Numbered from the stretch's first letter, positions 46,654 to 59,341 are shown. The stretch: DNA of 64,000 nucleotides from Nocardia testacea NBRC 100365 (GCF_000308775.1 NZ_BAGJ01000027.1:1-64000); one strand, 5' to 3'. Translations and numbers: made by a program. Notes: generated by a model from the sequence alone, not told the origin.

Positions 46654-46691
46654 GCTCCCGTGCCGGGGCCGAATGTCCCCGGCACGGGAGC
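46654..46691. promoter_or_regulatory. Long perfect palindrome containing a DosR-like box
   Basis: Arms GCTCCCGTGCCGGGG (46654-46668) and CCCCGGCACGGGAGC (46677-46691) are perfect 15-base complements around CCGAATGT. The centre is a DosR-like box, GGGCC-GAAT-GTCCC (46666-46679). It lies in the divergent interval, about 184 bases before the GyrI-DUF302 gene and 177 before the PPOX gene. It may be an operator, or also a hairpin ending leftover transcripts. The 46478-46874 interval has no gene. Confidence 0.6.
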
Positions 46692-46874
46692 CGAGCGACC
46701 CTGGGACGTCCGGCCGGCCCCATCTATCGTCGAAGCATCATCGCGGGTAGCGAAACGGAGATACGAGTAGCGCCCCCGGTCACGGCGGCGAGTTCGGTCA
46801 CGCGTGCGCGCACCCGATACACGGGCGACGCTCTCCACCGCAGCGGCCGACGGCGGCGAAAGGATCGGCGCGAC

Positions 46875-47735
46875 ATGGCATATCAGGTGGATCTCCACGA
46901 ATCGGATCCGCACACCGTTCTCACCATCCGCCGGACGGTACGGAGCGACCGGGCGGGTGACGATATCCGGGACGGCATGACCGACCTCTATCGCCTCGTC
47001 CGAACCCTGGGCCTGCTGCCGGTCGGTCCCCCCGCCACCACTTACCACGGCGATTTCCGGTCCGGCGCGGCCACCGAGGTCGAGTTGATCCTACCGGTCG
47101 AGGCCGCCGGCACCTCGGACGGCGAGTTCACCCTGCGCCGCACCGAACCCCGGTGCTACGCGCGCACCTGCCACTACGGCGACTATGCGGACATCGGCAC
47201 CGCCTACCGCGCGCTCGACGAATGGCTGCGGCACTCCGGCCTGCAGGCCATCGGGCCGCCCACCGAGGTCTACCGGATCGCGCCGGACCAGGCCGTCACC
47301 CCTGCCGACCTGCTCACGGAGATACGCGTCCCGGTTACTTCCACCACGCTGCGCGTGCGGATTCCCAGGTCCATCCCGGTAGTGGTTCGAGCGGTCCGCG
47401 AAGCACTGCGGGACTGCGACTTCGAGATCTTGTACGAACTGCCGGTCCCCGCGGAAACGAGTAGACGGGCCCGCGCCGGCACCACCGAGCACCTGCTCCT
47501 CGGCGCCTTCGACCCTGCCCTCGCCGCCTCCGCGGCCCGGGCCAACGGACGGATCACCCCACTGCTGCCCTGCGATATCACCGTACGGCACGCGGATTCG
47601 AGCACTGTCGTCGAGACGGCCGACCCGAGGTTGCTCGTGGAATGCAGTGGGCAACCGGCACTGGGGCCGGCGGCCGAGCAGGTCGGGGAACGGCTCATCT
47701 CGGTACTGGCAGCGGTGGCACACGCGCACGAGTAG
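46875..47735 (+). CDS. GyrI-like/DUF302 fusion protein
   Basis: The protein is 286 residues. Residues 1-155 form a GyrI-like effector-binding domain ([55 protein letters not shown]). Residues about 160-286 form a DUF302 domain ([39 protein letters not shown]). GyrI domains bind small hydrophobic ligands. DUF302 is an alpha-beta fold often found next to sulfur and metal-stress genes. The protein has no DNA-binding helix, so it may act as a sensor, carrier or scavenger. GAAAGGA precedes the ATG. It lies 125 bases upstream of devR and could share its transcript. Confidence 0.75.
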   Translation: MAYQVDLHESDPHTVLTIRRTVRSDRAGDDIRDGMTDLYRLVRTLGLLPVGPPATTYHGDFRSGAATEVELILPVEAAGTSDGEFTLRRTEPRCYARTCHYGDYADIGTAYRALDEWLRHSGLQAIGPPTEVYRIAPDQAVTPADLLTEIRVPVTSTTLRVRIPRSIPVVVRAVREALRDCDFEILYELPVPAETSRRARAGTTEHLLLGAFDPALAASAARANGRITPLLPCDITVRHADSSTVVETADPRLLVECSGQPALGPAAEQVGERLISVLAAVAHAHE

Positions 47736-47860
47736 GGCGCCTGCACAGAACGAGCGGCCGGTCAAGAGCCGTTCGTCGTCGAATGCGAGGCCCTTGCCGC
47801 CGCCCCGGGGTCTCTTCGCTCCGTACGCTGAGAACAACTCATTCCCGAGAGGGGCGAAAC

Positions 47861-50313
<2,453 letters not shown>

Positions 50314-50461
50314 CCCGGTGGGCGCACCGCATACATCCCACGGCTACTTGGCCGGGACGAGGGCGCGCCGGCGACCCGTCGGCCTCTCGTCCACGCACAC
50401 CCGTCCCGAAGGCCACCACAGAACACAGGCCGGGTCCCGATATCGTCGGCGCCCACGCCCA

Positions 50462-50529
50462 TCACGCCATCGGCCACCGGCTCGGGGATCCCGCGCCGAG
50501 TCACGCCGTCGGCCACCGGTCCGGGGATC
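50462..50529 (+). repeat. Tandem 29-base direct repeat in devS/acg-3 interval
   Basis: Two copies, 50462-50490 and 50501-50529, begin TCACGCC(A/G)TCGGCCACCGG and end GGGGATC. They match at 26 of 29 positions with a 39-base period. The 350-base interval 50314-50664 has no credible gene. It also holds an imperfect palindrome, AGGGCCCGCGGACCCT, and a weak DosR-like core, GGGTC-CGAT-GTCGT, near 50559-50572. Role unknown. Confidence 0.5.
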
Positions 50530-50664
50530 GGTACCGAGGGCGGGGGCCACACCCGACAGGGTCCGATGTCGTGAGACCGGAGGGCCCGCGGACCCTGGCT
50601 TCTGTGTCCCACGTACGGTCGACCGGCCCTGCCCGGCACCCGGATACGCCTCCACACTGGCGAT

Positions 50665-51696
50665 ATGACCGACAACGACGTCCCCGGCGCCACCTACGCA
50701 CCCGACCGCGCGACTCTGTTCGCGGCCATGCGCGTAGCGGAACGCGCGCCGTCGGTGCACAATACGCAGCCCTGGCGGTGGGTGTACCGCGACGGCCGGT
50801 TGCGCCTCTACCGCGACGACGAGCGGCTGCTCACCTCGGCCGACCCCAGTGGCCGCCAACTCGTGATCAGCTGCGGCGCGATGTTGCACCACGTCCGCGT
50901 CGCCTTCGCGGCGACCGGATGGCGGACCCGCGTCGAACGCATGCCCGACCCCGGCGACCCCCGCCTACTGGCCGTCCTCACCTTCGCGCCGTGGCCGGAC
51001 GCACCGGCCGCGCTGCACACCCTCCCCGCGGTCATCGAACGCCGCCGCACCGACCGCCTCCCCCTCCTGGATCCGGGCGACCTGTCCGGCCGAGCCGAGG
51101 CGGCCCGGCTCCTGGCCCGCGAGTACGAGGTCGAGCTGGACGTCCTGGACGCGGAGGCGGCCGCCCGGCTGAGCCGTGCCTCGGAACACTCGGCCGCGCT
51201 CCGGCACTACGACATGCCCTACCACAGTGAACTCCAATGGTGGGCCGGGCACGAGAATCTTCCCGAAGGAGTACCCGCGACGGCCCTGGTCTCAGAGGTG
51301 GAAGCCGCCCGGGTACCGGTCGGTCGCAAGTTCCCGACCCCGGCGCACGCCGTACACGGCGGCGAGGAGGAGGACCGGGCACAACTCTGGGTGCTCGCCA
51401 CCGCCGACGAGTCCGGTCTCGCGTGGCTGCGGACCGGCGAGGCGCTGTCGGAGATCCTGCTCGAATGCACCGCGGCCGGCCTGGCGACCTGCACGCTGAC
51501 CCACATCACCGAACTCCCCACGACCCGGCGCATCGCATCGACACTGATCGGTGGGCACGGCACGCCCCAGGTGGTGCTCCGCGTGGGGCTCGCGCCCCAC
51601 CGCGCGGACCAGGAGCCCACCCCGCGCAGACCGGTGACCGATTTCCTGACCGTCCACCCCGACGCCTTCGCCACCGGCGACGCGGGCGTCGGCTAG
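50665..51696 (+). CDS. Acg-family nitroreductase-like protein (copy 3)
   Basis: The protein is 343 residues. The family signature RAPSVHNTQPWRWVY lies about 30 residues from the start. Later blocks are LVISCGAMLHHVRVAFAATGW, IERRRTDRLPLLD and RTGEALSEILLECTAAGLATC. It carries the longest N-terminus of the three paralogs and stands alone after devR-devS, as acg relatives do in M. tuberculosis (Rv3131 is near devR). The start ATG at 50665 has a weak ribosome-binding site. Flavin binding is expected; the substrate is unknown. Confidence 0.87.
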   Translation: MTDNDVPGATYAPDRATLFAAMRVAERAPSVHNTQPWRWVYRDGRLRLYRDDERLLTSADPSGRQLVISCGAMLHHVRVAFAATGWRTRVERMPDPGDPRLLAVLTFAPWPDAPAALHTLPAVIERRRTDRLPLLDPGDLSGRAEAARLLAREYEVELDVLDAEAAARLSRASEHSAALRHYDMPYHSELQWWAGHENLPEGVPATALVSEVEAARVPVGRKFPTPAHAVHGGEEEDRAQLWVLATADESGLAWLRTGEALSEILLECTAAGLATCTLTHITELPTTRRIASTLIGGHGTPQVVLRVGLAPHRADQEPTPRRPVTDFLTVHPDAFATGDAGVG

Positions 51697-51805
51697 TGGC
51701 CGCGCGGCCATCTCACGGCAATGTCATCGGTGCGCGCGAGAGCGATGGACGCTGCCGCGCGACCGGAGCCCGACCGCGGCCGTTGATCCGCTGGACCGAC
51801 TACCG

Positions 51806-51819
51806 GTGACTTTCTGCTC
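51806..51819 (+). promoter_or_regulatory. DosR-like box upstream of DUF2267-usp-ctpF operon
   Basis: The core GTGAC-TTTC-TGCTC begins 133 bases before the DUF2267 start. It is almost the same wording as the site before acg copy 1. The rest of the 51697-51938 interval has no gene. Confidence 0.4.
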
Positions 51820-51938
51820 TGTCAGCGGCTGTTCCGGAGCGCGAGACTGGCGAAGACAGCGTCCGCGACGGATTTCCGCACACCGGAGAGCGGATCGAGG
51901 AGACGCCGCGGTAATCCGACCGTAAGCGAGGACCTCCG

Positions 51939-52652
51939 ATGTCTCATCTCCATGATCCCGTGGCAGCGGCCGCCGGCACAGCGCACGAGTGGATACGCGC
52001 GGTAGCGGCCTCTCTCGGGACCGACGAACCCCGCGCGTATCGAGTTCTGCGGGCCTGGTTGCACACAGTTCGTGATCAGCTCGGGGTCGCCGGGTCGGCG
52101 CATCTGGCCGCCCAGCTGCCCGAATTGCTGCGCGGCACCTACTACAGCGGCTGGGTGCCGAGCCGGGTACCGCTACCGCACGACGCGGAGGAATTCGCGG
52201 CCCGGTTCGCGCGCGAGGCCGGGATCGAGCGCGGCCAAGTCGGTTACACGGCGGGAGCGGTGACCGGGGTGCTCGCCGGCCGGTTCTCACCAGGGCAGCT
52301 CGGCCGGGTCTTCGGGGTTCTGCCCGAACCGCTGTGCCGGTTGCTGTCGGGTGCGATGTCCTCGTCCACCGACGGATCCCGGCGCCGGAAGCCGGGCCGG
52401 GTCCCCGGGCCCCGCCCGGACTTGAGCGCATCGGTCCGCGCGCTGGGTGAAGCCGTCGGTGTACTCGCCCGGGGCCTCGAACGGTCTCCGGTCGAGCCGG
52501 ACGAGGCCGACGACGCCCGGATGCGCGCCGCCGCCCAGCAGGCCCATCGCATCCTGCTGGCCGCGGGGGTCACGGTCCCGCCGGAGCTACAGCCGCACCA
52601 CGACCGGATCACGATCGCCTCCGCTGGCGGTGCGCCCGGAGACGGGCGATGA
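51939..52652 (+). CDS. DUF2267 protein
   Basis: The protein is 237 residues. The N-terminal DUF2267 helical domain includes AYRVLRAWLHTVRDQLGVAG and HLAAQLPELLRGTYYSGWVP. A second, looser helical part follows (GQLGRVFGVLPEPLCRLLSG), and then a Pro/Arg-rich linker and a C-terminal helix. Function is unknown; the family is frequent in actinobacterial stress clusters. AGCGAGGAC precedes the ATG. Its stop overlaps the next start by four bases, tying it to the universal stress gene and the CtpF-like ATPase. Confidence 0.82.
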   Translation: MSHLHDPVAAAAGTAHEWIRAVAASLGTDEPRAYRVLRAWLHTVRDQLGVAGSAHLAAQLPELLRGTYYSGWVPSRVPLPHDAEEFAARFAREAGIERGQVGYTAGAVTGVLAGRFSPGQLGRVFGVLPEPLCRLLSGAMSSSTDGSRRRKPGRVPGPRPDLSASVRALGEAVGVLARGLERSPVEPDEADDARMRAAAQQAHRILLAAGVTVPPELQPHHDRITIASAGGAPGDGR

Positions 52653-53587
52653 CCCGGAAAGGTGACGCACAGCCGGAACCGGAACCGGTGGCCGATGTCA
52701 CGTCCACGCGAGGGCAGATCGTAGTCGGCGTCGACGGTTCCGCGGCCTCCGATCAGGCGGTGCGGTGGGCGAGCGAGACGGCCGCGCAACGCCACCGGGC
52801 GCTCCGGATCGTGCACGGCTACAACGCGCGCGCGGCTCGGGCCGTCCGGAGAGTCCACGACGCCGTGAAACCGCCCGTGGTCGACACCCTCCGCCGCCGC
52901 GGTGCCGAAATCCTGGCGGGTGCACACGAACAGGCGCTCGGCATCGACTCGTCGCTGCCGGTGGAGACCGAACTGTCCGAGGAGAGTGCTGCCCGGCGGC
53001 TCATCGACCTCTCGACTACGGCCGACCTCACCGTCCTCGGCGCCTCCGGCCACGGATCGACCCTCACCCATCTCGGTTCGACCCTGCTGTCCGTGGTCGC
53101 CCACGGGCACGGACACGTGGTCGTCGCGTGCTGCGCCACGCCCGGCCGCCCCGCGCACCGGCACGGGCCGGTCGTCGTCGGACTGGACGGTTCCCGGTGC
53201 AGCGAAGCCGCCGCGGCGGCCGCCTTCGCCGAGGCGGACACGCGCGGCGCGGCCCTGATTGCAATCCACACCTGGCACGATCTGCGCGCCCACTGGTTCG
53301 CCGGAATGCCGGACATGATCGAGGACCCGTCGATCGCGGAAGCAGCCGATGCCCAGCTCCGCACCTGGCTGGCCGGTTGGACGGAGAAATATCCCGATGT
53401 CCGGCTGAACCGCCGGACCTATCTGGCGGGACCGGACCTGCACCTGATCCAGTGGTCGGAGTCCGCACAACTGATCGTCGTCGGAAGTCGCGGACGCGGT
53501 GGTTTCCGCGGACTGCTGCTGGGGTCCAAGAGCAATATCGTGGTCCAGCGCGCCCACTGCCCGGTTCTCGTCGCCCACGCGACCTGA
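52649..53587 (+). CDS. Universal stress protein, tandem
   Basis: The protein is 312 residues with an N-terminal polar extension of about 20 residues. The two Usp domains start [20 protein letters not shown] and [23 protein letters not shown] loops are [19 protein letters not shown] and [19 protein letters not shown]. It is in the middle of a three-gene operon (DUF2267, Usp, CtpF-like), overlapping upstream by four bases and ending ten bases before the ATPase. In M. tuberculosis, Rv1996 (Usp) likewise neighbours ctpF (Rv1997), so this pairing is conserved. Confidence 0.92.
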   Translation: MTRKGDAQPEPEPVADVTSTRGQIVVGVDGSAASDQAVRWASETAAQRHRALRIVHGYNARAARAVRRVHDAVKPPVVDTLRRRGAEILAGAHEQALGIDSSLPVETELSEESAARRLIDLSTTADLTVLGASGHGSTLTHLGSTLLSVVAHGHGHVVVACCATPGRPAHRHGPVVVGLDGSRCSEAAAAAAFAEADTRGAALIAIHTWHDLRAHWFAGMPDMIEDPSIAEAADAQLRTWLAGWTEKYPDVRLNRRTYLAGPDLHLIQWSESAQLIVVGSRGRGGFRGLLLGSKSNIVVQRAHCPVLVAHAT

Positions 53588-53597
53588 GCCCGCCGGC

Positions 53598-56306
53598 GTG
53601 GCCTTCGTAGCCGAATCCGCACACCCGCCCGAGCGGGTGCGCTCCGAGGCAGTGGTGGACCCTCGCGAACCCATCTCGGCCCTGATGCGAGACCTACGGA
53701 CAGGCCCCGGGGGGCTGACTTCCCGGGAGGCCGCGCGCAGGCTCGAACTGTACGGCACCAACGAACTCCCGCTGCGCCGCGGACAGCCCTGGTGGGTGGC
53801 GCTGGGCCGGCAGTTCAGTCACCCGCTCGCCCTGTTGCTGTGGGTGGCGGCGGCACTCGCCCTCGGCAGCGGGGCAGTCGCGCTCGGTATCGCGATCCTG
53901 GTGGTCATCGTGCTCAACGCGGTTCTCGCCTTCTGGCAGGAGAACCAGGCCGAACACGCGGTCCGGGCGCTGGGCCGGTTCCTGCCCGCACAGGTTTGGG
54001 CGGTGCGCGACGGAACCCGGACCCGGGTGCCGGCCGGACAGCTGGTACGCGGCGATGTCCTACTCCTCGAAGAGGGCGAACGTATCCCTGCCGACGCCCG
54101 GATGATCGACGGAGGTGTCGAGGTCGATATGTCGGCGCTCACCGGCGAATCCGAGATACTGGACCGTCGCGCCGGTGCCCCCGATCATGCCGATCGATCA
54201 CTGGATTCACCTGTACTCGTCTTCACCGGCACCGCCTGTGTGGGCGGAGCGGGTCGTGCCCTCGTGCACGGCACCGGTGTGCATACCGAACTCGGCCGGA
54301 TCGCGGCCCTCTCCCAGCACGTCCGGCCCGAGGAGAGCCCGCTCGAGCACCAGGTGCGCCGGGTCGCCTGGCTGATCGCCGCTGTCGCGGTGGGCGCGGG
54401 CGCGGCCTTCCTGCCGCTCGGACTGCTGGCCGGGTTGTCGCTGGGATCCGCCTTCCTGTTCGCCATCGGCCTGCTGGTCGCCAATGTCCCGGAAGGCCTG
54501 TTGCCCACCATCACGCTCGCGCTGGCCGCCGGCGTCCGATCCATGGCACGACGCGGCGCTGTGGTGAAACGCCTGTCCGCAGTAGAGACGCTCGGGTCCA
54601 CCACGGTGGTCTGCACCGACAAGACCGGCACCCTCACCATGAACTCGATGCGGGTCGCGGAAGTCACCGGCGCACCGGGCGAGACCGCCGAGATCGTGGC
54701 CAGATGCGCTACCGCGGAGTTGGGCGACCACGCCGGCGGTGACCCGATGGAGCTCGCGCTCCTGCACTACGCGGCGGACGGCGGTCGCCTCCTGTCCCCG
54801 GCGCAACGGAACGCCGAGCGCTCGGCGCTCAACGCGTTCGACCCGGAACGCAAGATGATGTCGACCGTGGACTCCGTCGAGGGAACACTTCGGGTGCACG
54901 TCAAAGGCGCCCCCGAAGAGGTACTCCCCCGCTGCACCCGGTGGCCTGCGGATACGCCGCCGCAGCGGGTCCAGGCGCAGATCGACGAACTGGCCGGCCG
55001 GGGGCTGCGGGTGCTGGCGGTGGCCACGCGCCGCTGGGATCCCGGCTCGCCCACCGACCCCGGGCACGTCGAGCGGGACCTGACGCTCGTGGGTCTGGTC
55101 GGTCTGCTCGATCCCCCGCGACCGGAGGTCCCCGCCGCCGTGCGAGCCGTGCACGCCGCCGGTATCACGGTGCACGTCATCACCGGCGACAACGGGCGGA
55201 CCGCCGCCGAGATCGCGCGGCGGGTGGGCCTGGGGTCCGATCGCGTCATCGACGGCACCGCGGTCGACGCTATGTCCGACGACCGACTGGACACCGTCCT
55301 GGCCCAACCCGGGGAGATCGTCTTCGCCCGGGCGACCCCGGAAATGAAGCTGCGCATCGCGGACGCGCTCCGCCACAACGGCGAAGTGGTGGCCATGACA
55401 GGAGACGGAGTGAACGACGCTCCGGCCCTGCGACGCGCGGATATCGGTGTCGCGATGGGACGCGGCGGTACGGATGTCGCCCGCGAAGCCGCGACCCTGA
55501 TCCTCACCGACGACAATTTCGCCACCATCGTCACCGGTATCGAGGAAGGGCGGCGAGTCTTCGACAATGTCCGGAAATTCGTGCTGTACATCTTCGCGCA
55601 CGCGGTGCCCGAGGTCCTACCCTTCCTGCTGTTCGCGCTGTCCGGTGGTCTTATCCCGCTACCGCTGACGGTTTTGCAGATACTCGCGATCGATCTCGGC
55701 ACCGAAACACTGCCGGCCCTCGCGCTCGGCCGGGAACCGGCCGAACCGGGTCTGATGGACCGCCCGCCACGCCCGCGACGCGAGGGTGTGATCACCGGGT
55801 GGCTGCTGGTGCGGGCGTGGGGCCTGCTCGGTGTGGTCTCGGCCCTTCTGGTGACCACCGGTTTCTTCGTCGTCCTGTGTACCGCCAGCTGGCGCCCCGG
55901 CGCCCCCGTGGGACCGGGCACGCCACTGCACCATGCCTATGTCCAGGCCACTACCGTGACTTTCGCCGGTATCGTCGCCTGTCAGCTGGGCACCGCGTTC
56001 GCGTCTCGTACCGAGTGGGCGTCACTGTTCTCGGTCGGTCTCATGAGCAATAGGCTGCTGCTGGCCGGTTGCGCGTTCGAAATCGTTTTCGGCGCCGCAC
56101 TCGTCTACGCGCCACCGCTGCAGCAGATCTTCGGCACCACCGGGCTCGCTCCGTGGATGGTCGCGCTGATACTTCCCTTCCCCGTGGTGGTCTGGGCCGC
56201 CGACGAAGCGCTGCGATGGCGCCGCCGACGACCACCCCGACCTACAAAGCCGGATCGGCGACTCCCACGTGATGATTACGAGTCCGGGACTTCGGTCCCC
56301 CGATAG
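53598..56306 (+). CDS. ctpF: P-type cation-transporting ATPase (CtpF-like, P2A)
   Basis: The protein is 902 residues, matching CtpF length. Order: N-terminal cation-ATPase domain ([19 protein letters not shown]), actuator motif [10 protein letters not shown], helix-4 motif [16 protein letters not shown], phosphorylation site D341 in CTDKTGTLT, nucleotide-binding [10 protein letters not shown], and hinge [24 protein letters not shown]-terminal six-helix bundle ends in an Arg/Pro tail. The PEGL motif suits Ca2+/alkali-cation pumps; CtpF is described as a DosR-induced Ca2+ exporter. The GTG start is ten bases after the Usp stop. A DosR-like box is embedded in its last codons. Confidence 0.9.
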   Translation: MAFVAESAHPPERVRSEAVVDPREPISALMRDLRTGPGGLTSREAARRLELYGTNELPLRRGQPWWVALGRQFSHPLALLLWVAAALALGSGAVALGIAILVVIVLNAVLAFWQENQAEHAVRALGRFLPAQVWAVRDGTRTRVPAGQLVRGDVLLLEEGERIPADARMIDGGVEVDMSALTGESEILDRRAGAPDHADRSLDSPVLVFTGTACVGGAGRALVHGTGVHTELGRIAALSQHVRPEESPLEHQVRRVAWLIAAVAVGAGAAFLPLGLLAGLSLGSAFLFAIGLLVANVPEGLLPTITLALAAGVRSMARRGAVVKRLSAVETLGSTTVVCTDKTGTLTMNSMRVAEVTGAPGETAEIVARCATAELGDHAGGDPMELALLHYAADGGRLLSPAQRNAERSALNAFDPERKMMSTVDSVEGTLRVHVKGAPEEVLPRCTRWPADTPPQRVQAQIDELAGRGLRVLAVATRRWDPGSPTDPGHVERDLTLVGLVGLLDPPRPEVPAAVRAVHAAGITVHVITGDNGRTAAEIARRVGLGSDRVIDGTAVDAMSDDRLDTVLAQPGEIVFARATPEMKLRIADALRHNGEVVAMTGDGVNDAPALRRADIGVAMGRGGTDVAREAATLILTDDNFATIVTGIEEGRRVFDNVRKFVLYIFAHAVPEVLPFLLFALSGGLIPLPLTVLQILAIDLGTETLPALALGREPAEPGLMDRPPRPRREGVITGWLLVRAWGLLGVVSALLVTTGFFVVLCTASWRPGAPVGPGTPLHHAYVQATTVTFAGIVACQLGTAFASRTEWASLFSVGLMSNRLLLAGCAFEIVFGAALVYAPPLQQIFGTTGLAPWMVALILPFPVVVWAADEALRWRRRRPPRPTKPDRRLPRDDYESGTSVPR
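56284..56301. promoter_or_regulatory. Best DosR-box match, before the CBS-BON gene
   Basis: The core GGGAC-TTCG-GTCCC (56286-56299) fits the mycobacterial consensus GGGACTWWAGTCCC at 12 of 14 positions and is a perfect inverted repeat with 5-base arms. It lies about 140 bases before the CBS-BON start, inside the last codons of the ctpF-like gene. The 56307-56439 gap has no gene. Confidence 0.65.
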
Positions 56307-56439
56307 AGGTATTCGTGCACTGGTGCTCCCGCGCACCGGCAGCGAGTCTGAACTGGAAAGGCGATCCGCGGCGGCTCCCATTCGCCGCTACACCGCGGTC
56401 GCGGTTGCTGTTCGTACCGGAAAGCAGTGAGGTCGTCAT

Positions 56440-57003
56440 ATGCGCGCACGCGATATTCTGAGCCGCCCGGTGGTCGCCGTCCATCCGGAGACTCCCCTCC
56501 CCGAGGCGGTCGCTCTGCTGACCGGTCACGGTTTCGCCGCGCTGCCGGTGGTGGACGATGAAGACCATGTGGTGGGAATTCTGTCCGAATCCGACGCCAT
56601 GAGAGCCGACCCGAGCACCTCTGCCGTGGAAACCGCCATGACCGTACCGGTCGAGGTGGTCGGGCCCACGACGGATGCGGCCGCCGTGGCCGCGTCCGTC
56701 CTGGAACATCACGTGCGGTCGCTGCCGGTGGTCGAGGCCGGTGTACTCGTGGGCATGATCTCCCGCCGTGACCTGTTGCGGGCACTCATCTGCGACGAAG
56801 CCGCGATCGAGGCCAAGGTGCGGGCCCTGCTCGACGACTACGCCGGCAGCCATCGCCAATGGGATATCGATGTCGGCAGTGGTGTGGTGACGATCCAGGG
56901 GATCTTCGCCGACGAGTCCGAGCAGCGGGTCGTGGCCGCGATGGCGCGCACGGTCTCCGGCGTCGGCGAAGTCCATATCGTGGACACCGCCGCCGACCGG
57001 TGA
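56440..57003 (+). CDS. CBS-pair and BON-domain protein
   Basis: The protein is 187 residues. Two CBS motifs (MRARDILSRPVVAVHPETPL; VETAMTVPVEVVGPTTDAAA) form a nucleotide-binding pair (residues 1-120). A C-terminal BON domain follows (AIEAKVRALLDDY, VGSGVVTIQGIF, VSGVGEVHIVDT). CBS pairs bind adenine nucleotides; BON domains bind phospholipid or envelope ligands. M. tuberculosis Hrp1 (Rv2626c), a strong DosR target, has only the CBS pair. It is monocistronic with a near-consensus DosR-like box upstream, and is convergent with the DUF302 gene. Confidence 0.88.
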   Translation: MRARDILSRPVVAVHPETPLPEAVALLTGHGFAALPVVDDEDHVVGILSESDAMRADPSTSAVETAMTVPVEVVGPTTDAAAVAASVLEHHVRSLPVVEAGVLVGMISRRDLLRALICDEAAIEAKVRALLDDYAGSHRQWDIDVGSGVVTIQGIFADESEQRVVAAMARTVSGVGEVHIVDTAADR

Positions 57004-57023
57004 TCCGCGCCGATATCGATCAG

Positions 57024-57428
57024 TTACGCGCCGCCGTTCAGCGACTCGAGGGCCGCCCGCAGTTTCGCGGTGGCTTCCTCGGCCACCGGTTCCAGCGCCT
57101 TTTCCTCGGTCACCTGGACCATCACGTCCGGATTCATCGCCTCGACGAGAACGGCGGTATCGGAATCGCGATCGCGGCGCACCACCACATTGCAGGGCAG
57201 CAACAATCCGATTCGGCGGTCGACGCCGACGGCCCGGTGGGCCAGCGGCGGATTGCACGCGCCGAGGATCAGATAATCCTCCATTTTCTCGCCCAGTTTG
57301 GCCTCGAGCGTGGCCCGCATATCGATTTCGGTGAGCACTCCGAAACCTTGCTCGGCGAGGGCGGCACGGGTGCGCGCAACGGCTTCTTCGAAGCTGGTGT
57401 GCAAAGTAGTGGACAGACCGATTTCCAT
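57024..57428 (-). CDS. DUF302 protein
   Basis: The protein is 134 residues. It opens MEIGLSTTLHTSFEEAVART and has the family strands FGVLTEIDMRATLEAKLG, YLILGACNPPLAHRAV and GLLLPCNVVVRRD. Single-domain DUF302 proteins often sit beside CsoR/CstR-type repressors and sulfur-handling genes, as here. It starts 31 bases after the repressor stop, in the same operon. The sole cysteines (GACNP, LPCNV) are conserved in the family and could bind metal or sulfur. The DUF302 half of the fusion protein at 46875 is a distant paralog. Confidence 0.85.
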   Translation of the reverse strand: MEIGLSTTLHTSFEEAVARTRAALAEQGFGVLTEIDMRATLEAKLGEKMEDYLILGACNPPLAHRAVGVDRRIGLLLPCNVVVRRDRDSDTAVLVEAMNPDVMVQVTEEKALEPVAEEATAKLRAALESLNGGA

Positions 57429-57459
57429 GTGTCGAACTCCTTTCGAGGGCTCTCGATGG

Positions 57460-58142
<683 letters not shown>

Positions 58143-58157
58143 CCCGGCCCAGGGATA

Positions 58158-58173
58158 ATACCCCAGGGGGTAT
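58158..58173. promoter_or_regulatory. CsoR/CstR-type operator, copy 2
   Basis: The site ATACCCCAGGGGGTAT is the exact reverse complement of copy 1, exactly 400 bases away. It lies 81-96 bases before the mycothiol-nitroreductase-like gene and just upstream of the MMPL remnant on the other strand. Confidence 0.7.
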
Positions 58174-58253
58174 ATTCCGAAGGAGGTGGGCGGGCTTGCG
58201 ATCCCCGCCTCGGCGTACTGCCGTCGAGAACTACGACCGGAAGTGAGCAACCA

Positions 58254-58856
58254 ATGGCCGAAATCGCTCTGTACGTGGACCCGGTGTGCCCCTTTGCATG
58301 GGTCACCGCACGATGGCTGCTGACCAGCGCCGGAGACCGGCACACCGTCACCCTCGAACAGCTCAGCCTGGCGGTGCTCAACCAGGAGAGCTCCCCGGAC
58401 GACGCCGGTCAACGCGCGATGCTCACCCGGTCACGACGGATCGGGCGGGTCTTCGCCGCGGCTGTGCAGTCCGGCGGCCGCAGGTCGTTCACGCCGCTCT
58501 ACCTCGCCCTGGGCACCCGGCTGCACCCGCGCGACCCGGGCCTCGACGACGAGACGGCCGTCACCGGCGCCCTCGCCGAGGCGGGCATGGACCGCGCTCT
58601 CGTCGGCGCCCTCGACGACCCCGCGTACGACGCCGATGTCGCCGCGGCGCACCGCGCGAGCCAAACGGCGCTCGGTGGGCCCGGGGGCAGTCCGATCATC
58701 ACTGTCGACGGTCACGGATTCGCCGGTCCGGTGCTCACCGCCCCACCGGCCCCGCACCGGGCCACCCAACTACTGGACGCATTGGTCACCGTCGCGGCCG
58801 CCCCCGAATTCGCCGCCCTGCAACGCCCTTACGACGGACCACCGAAACTCGGTTAG
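58254..58856 (+). CDS. DsbA-fold mycothiol-dependent nitroreductase-like protein (Rv2466c family)
   Basis: The protein is 200 residues. The thioredoxin-like active site is YVDPVCPFAWVTARWLL (CPFA), followed by the helical insert and the cis-Pro loop GGPGGSPIITVDG. Rv2466c of M. tuberculosis uses mycothiol, has a CPWC site and activates nitro prodrugs. Here the second Cys is Ala, so a monothiol mechanism with mycothiol is likely. The stop overlaps the convergent hydrogenase protease stop. The CstR-type operator upstream suggests thiol/sulfide-responsive control. Confidence 0.85.
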   Translation: MAEIALYVDPVCPFAWVTARWLLTSAGDRHTVTLEQLSLAVLNQESSPDDAGQRAMLTRSRRIGRVFAAAVQSGGRRSFTPLYLALGTRLHPRDPGLDDETAVTGALAEAGMDRALVGALDDPAYDADVAAAHRASQTALGGPGGSPIITVDGHGFAGPVLTAPPAPHRATQLLDALVTVAAAPEFAALQRPYDGPPKLG

Positions 58857-59341
58857 GGACGGGCCGCACGCCGCCGGCCGCGCACGGACCGCTCGAGTTC
58901 GGCGCATATCATCGCGGTCAGCCGCGGTACCGCGGCCGCCACCGGCGCGGACAGGCCGATTCCGAGATCGTGTCGTTCGACGTCGACGGCGAAGATCACC
59001 AGGCGATCCGGCAGCCGGCCGAGTGCCCCGCCCAGTCGCACGGCCTCGGTCACGCCGAGCGAATGCGAACTCGTCACAGCTGACGGCCCGCGCAGGCATT
59101 GCCGGTCCACCCGCCGGACCCGCCCCGGCCGTGATGGAGTATCGACCACCGCATCCACCACGACCGCCAGGCCCATCCCCGTCCACAGATCCAGCAGGCC
59201 GGTGCATTCTCCGTCCGATATCGCCACCCGCACGCCCGGAATCCGCAGGACGGCGATCCGCGACGCGACCTCCGGGCCGACTCCGTCGTCCCGGCGACAG
59301 CCGGTTCCGATACCGATGACCACGGCGCGCGTGGCGTTCAT
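58853..59341 (-). CDS. [NiFe]-hydrogenase maturation protease
   Basis: The protein is 162 residues of the HycI/HyaD family, with GIGTGCRRDDGVGPEVA, VVVDAVVDTPSRPG and the His of TSSHSLGVTEAVRL visible. It should trim the C-terminal extension of the large subunit after nickel insertion. It overlaps the large-subunit stop by ATGA and is the last gene of the hydrogenase operon. No HypA-F genes are in the window, so those must be elsewhere. An Arg-rich tail (RSVRGRRRAARP) is unusual. Confidence 0.88.
   Translation of the reverse strand: MNATRAVVIGIGTGCRRDDGVGPEVASRIAVLRIPGVRVAISDGECTGLLDLWTGMGLAVVVDAVVDTPSRPGRVRRVDRQCLRGPSAVTSSHSLGVTEAVRLGGALGRLPDRLVIFAVDVERHDLGIGLSAPVAAAVPRLTAMICAELERSVRGRRRAARP

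Noticed and set aside
47761..47860. A DosR box just before devR
   Set aside because: No site with both half-arms was found in this interval; devR may be transcribed from upstream or constitutively.
50462..50529. A CRISPR-like repeat pair
   Set aside because: There are only two copies, the 10-base spacer is too short, and no cas genes are nearby.
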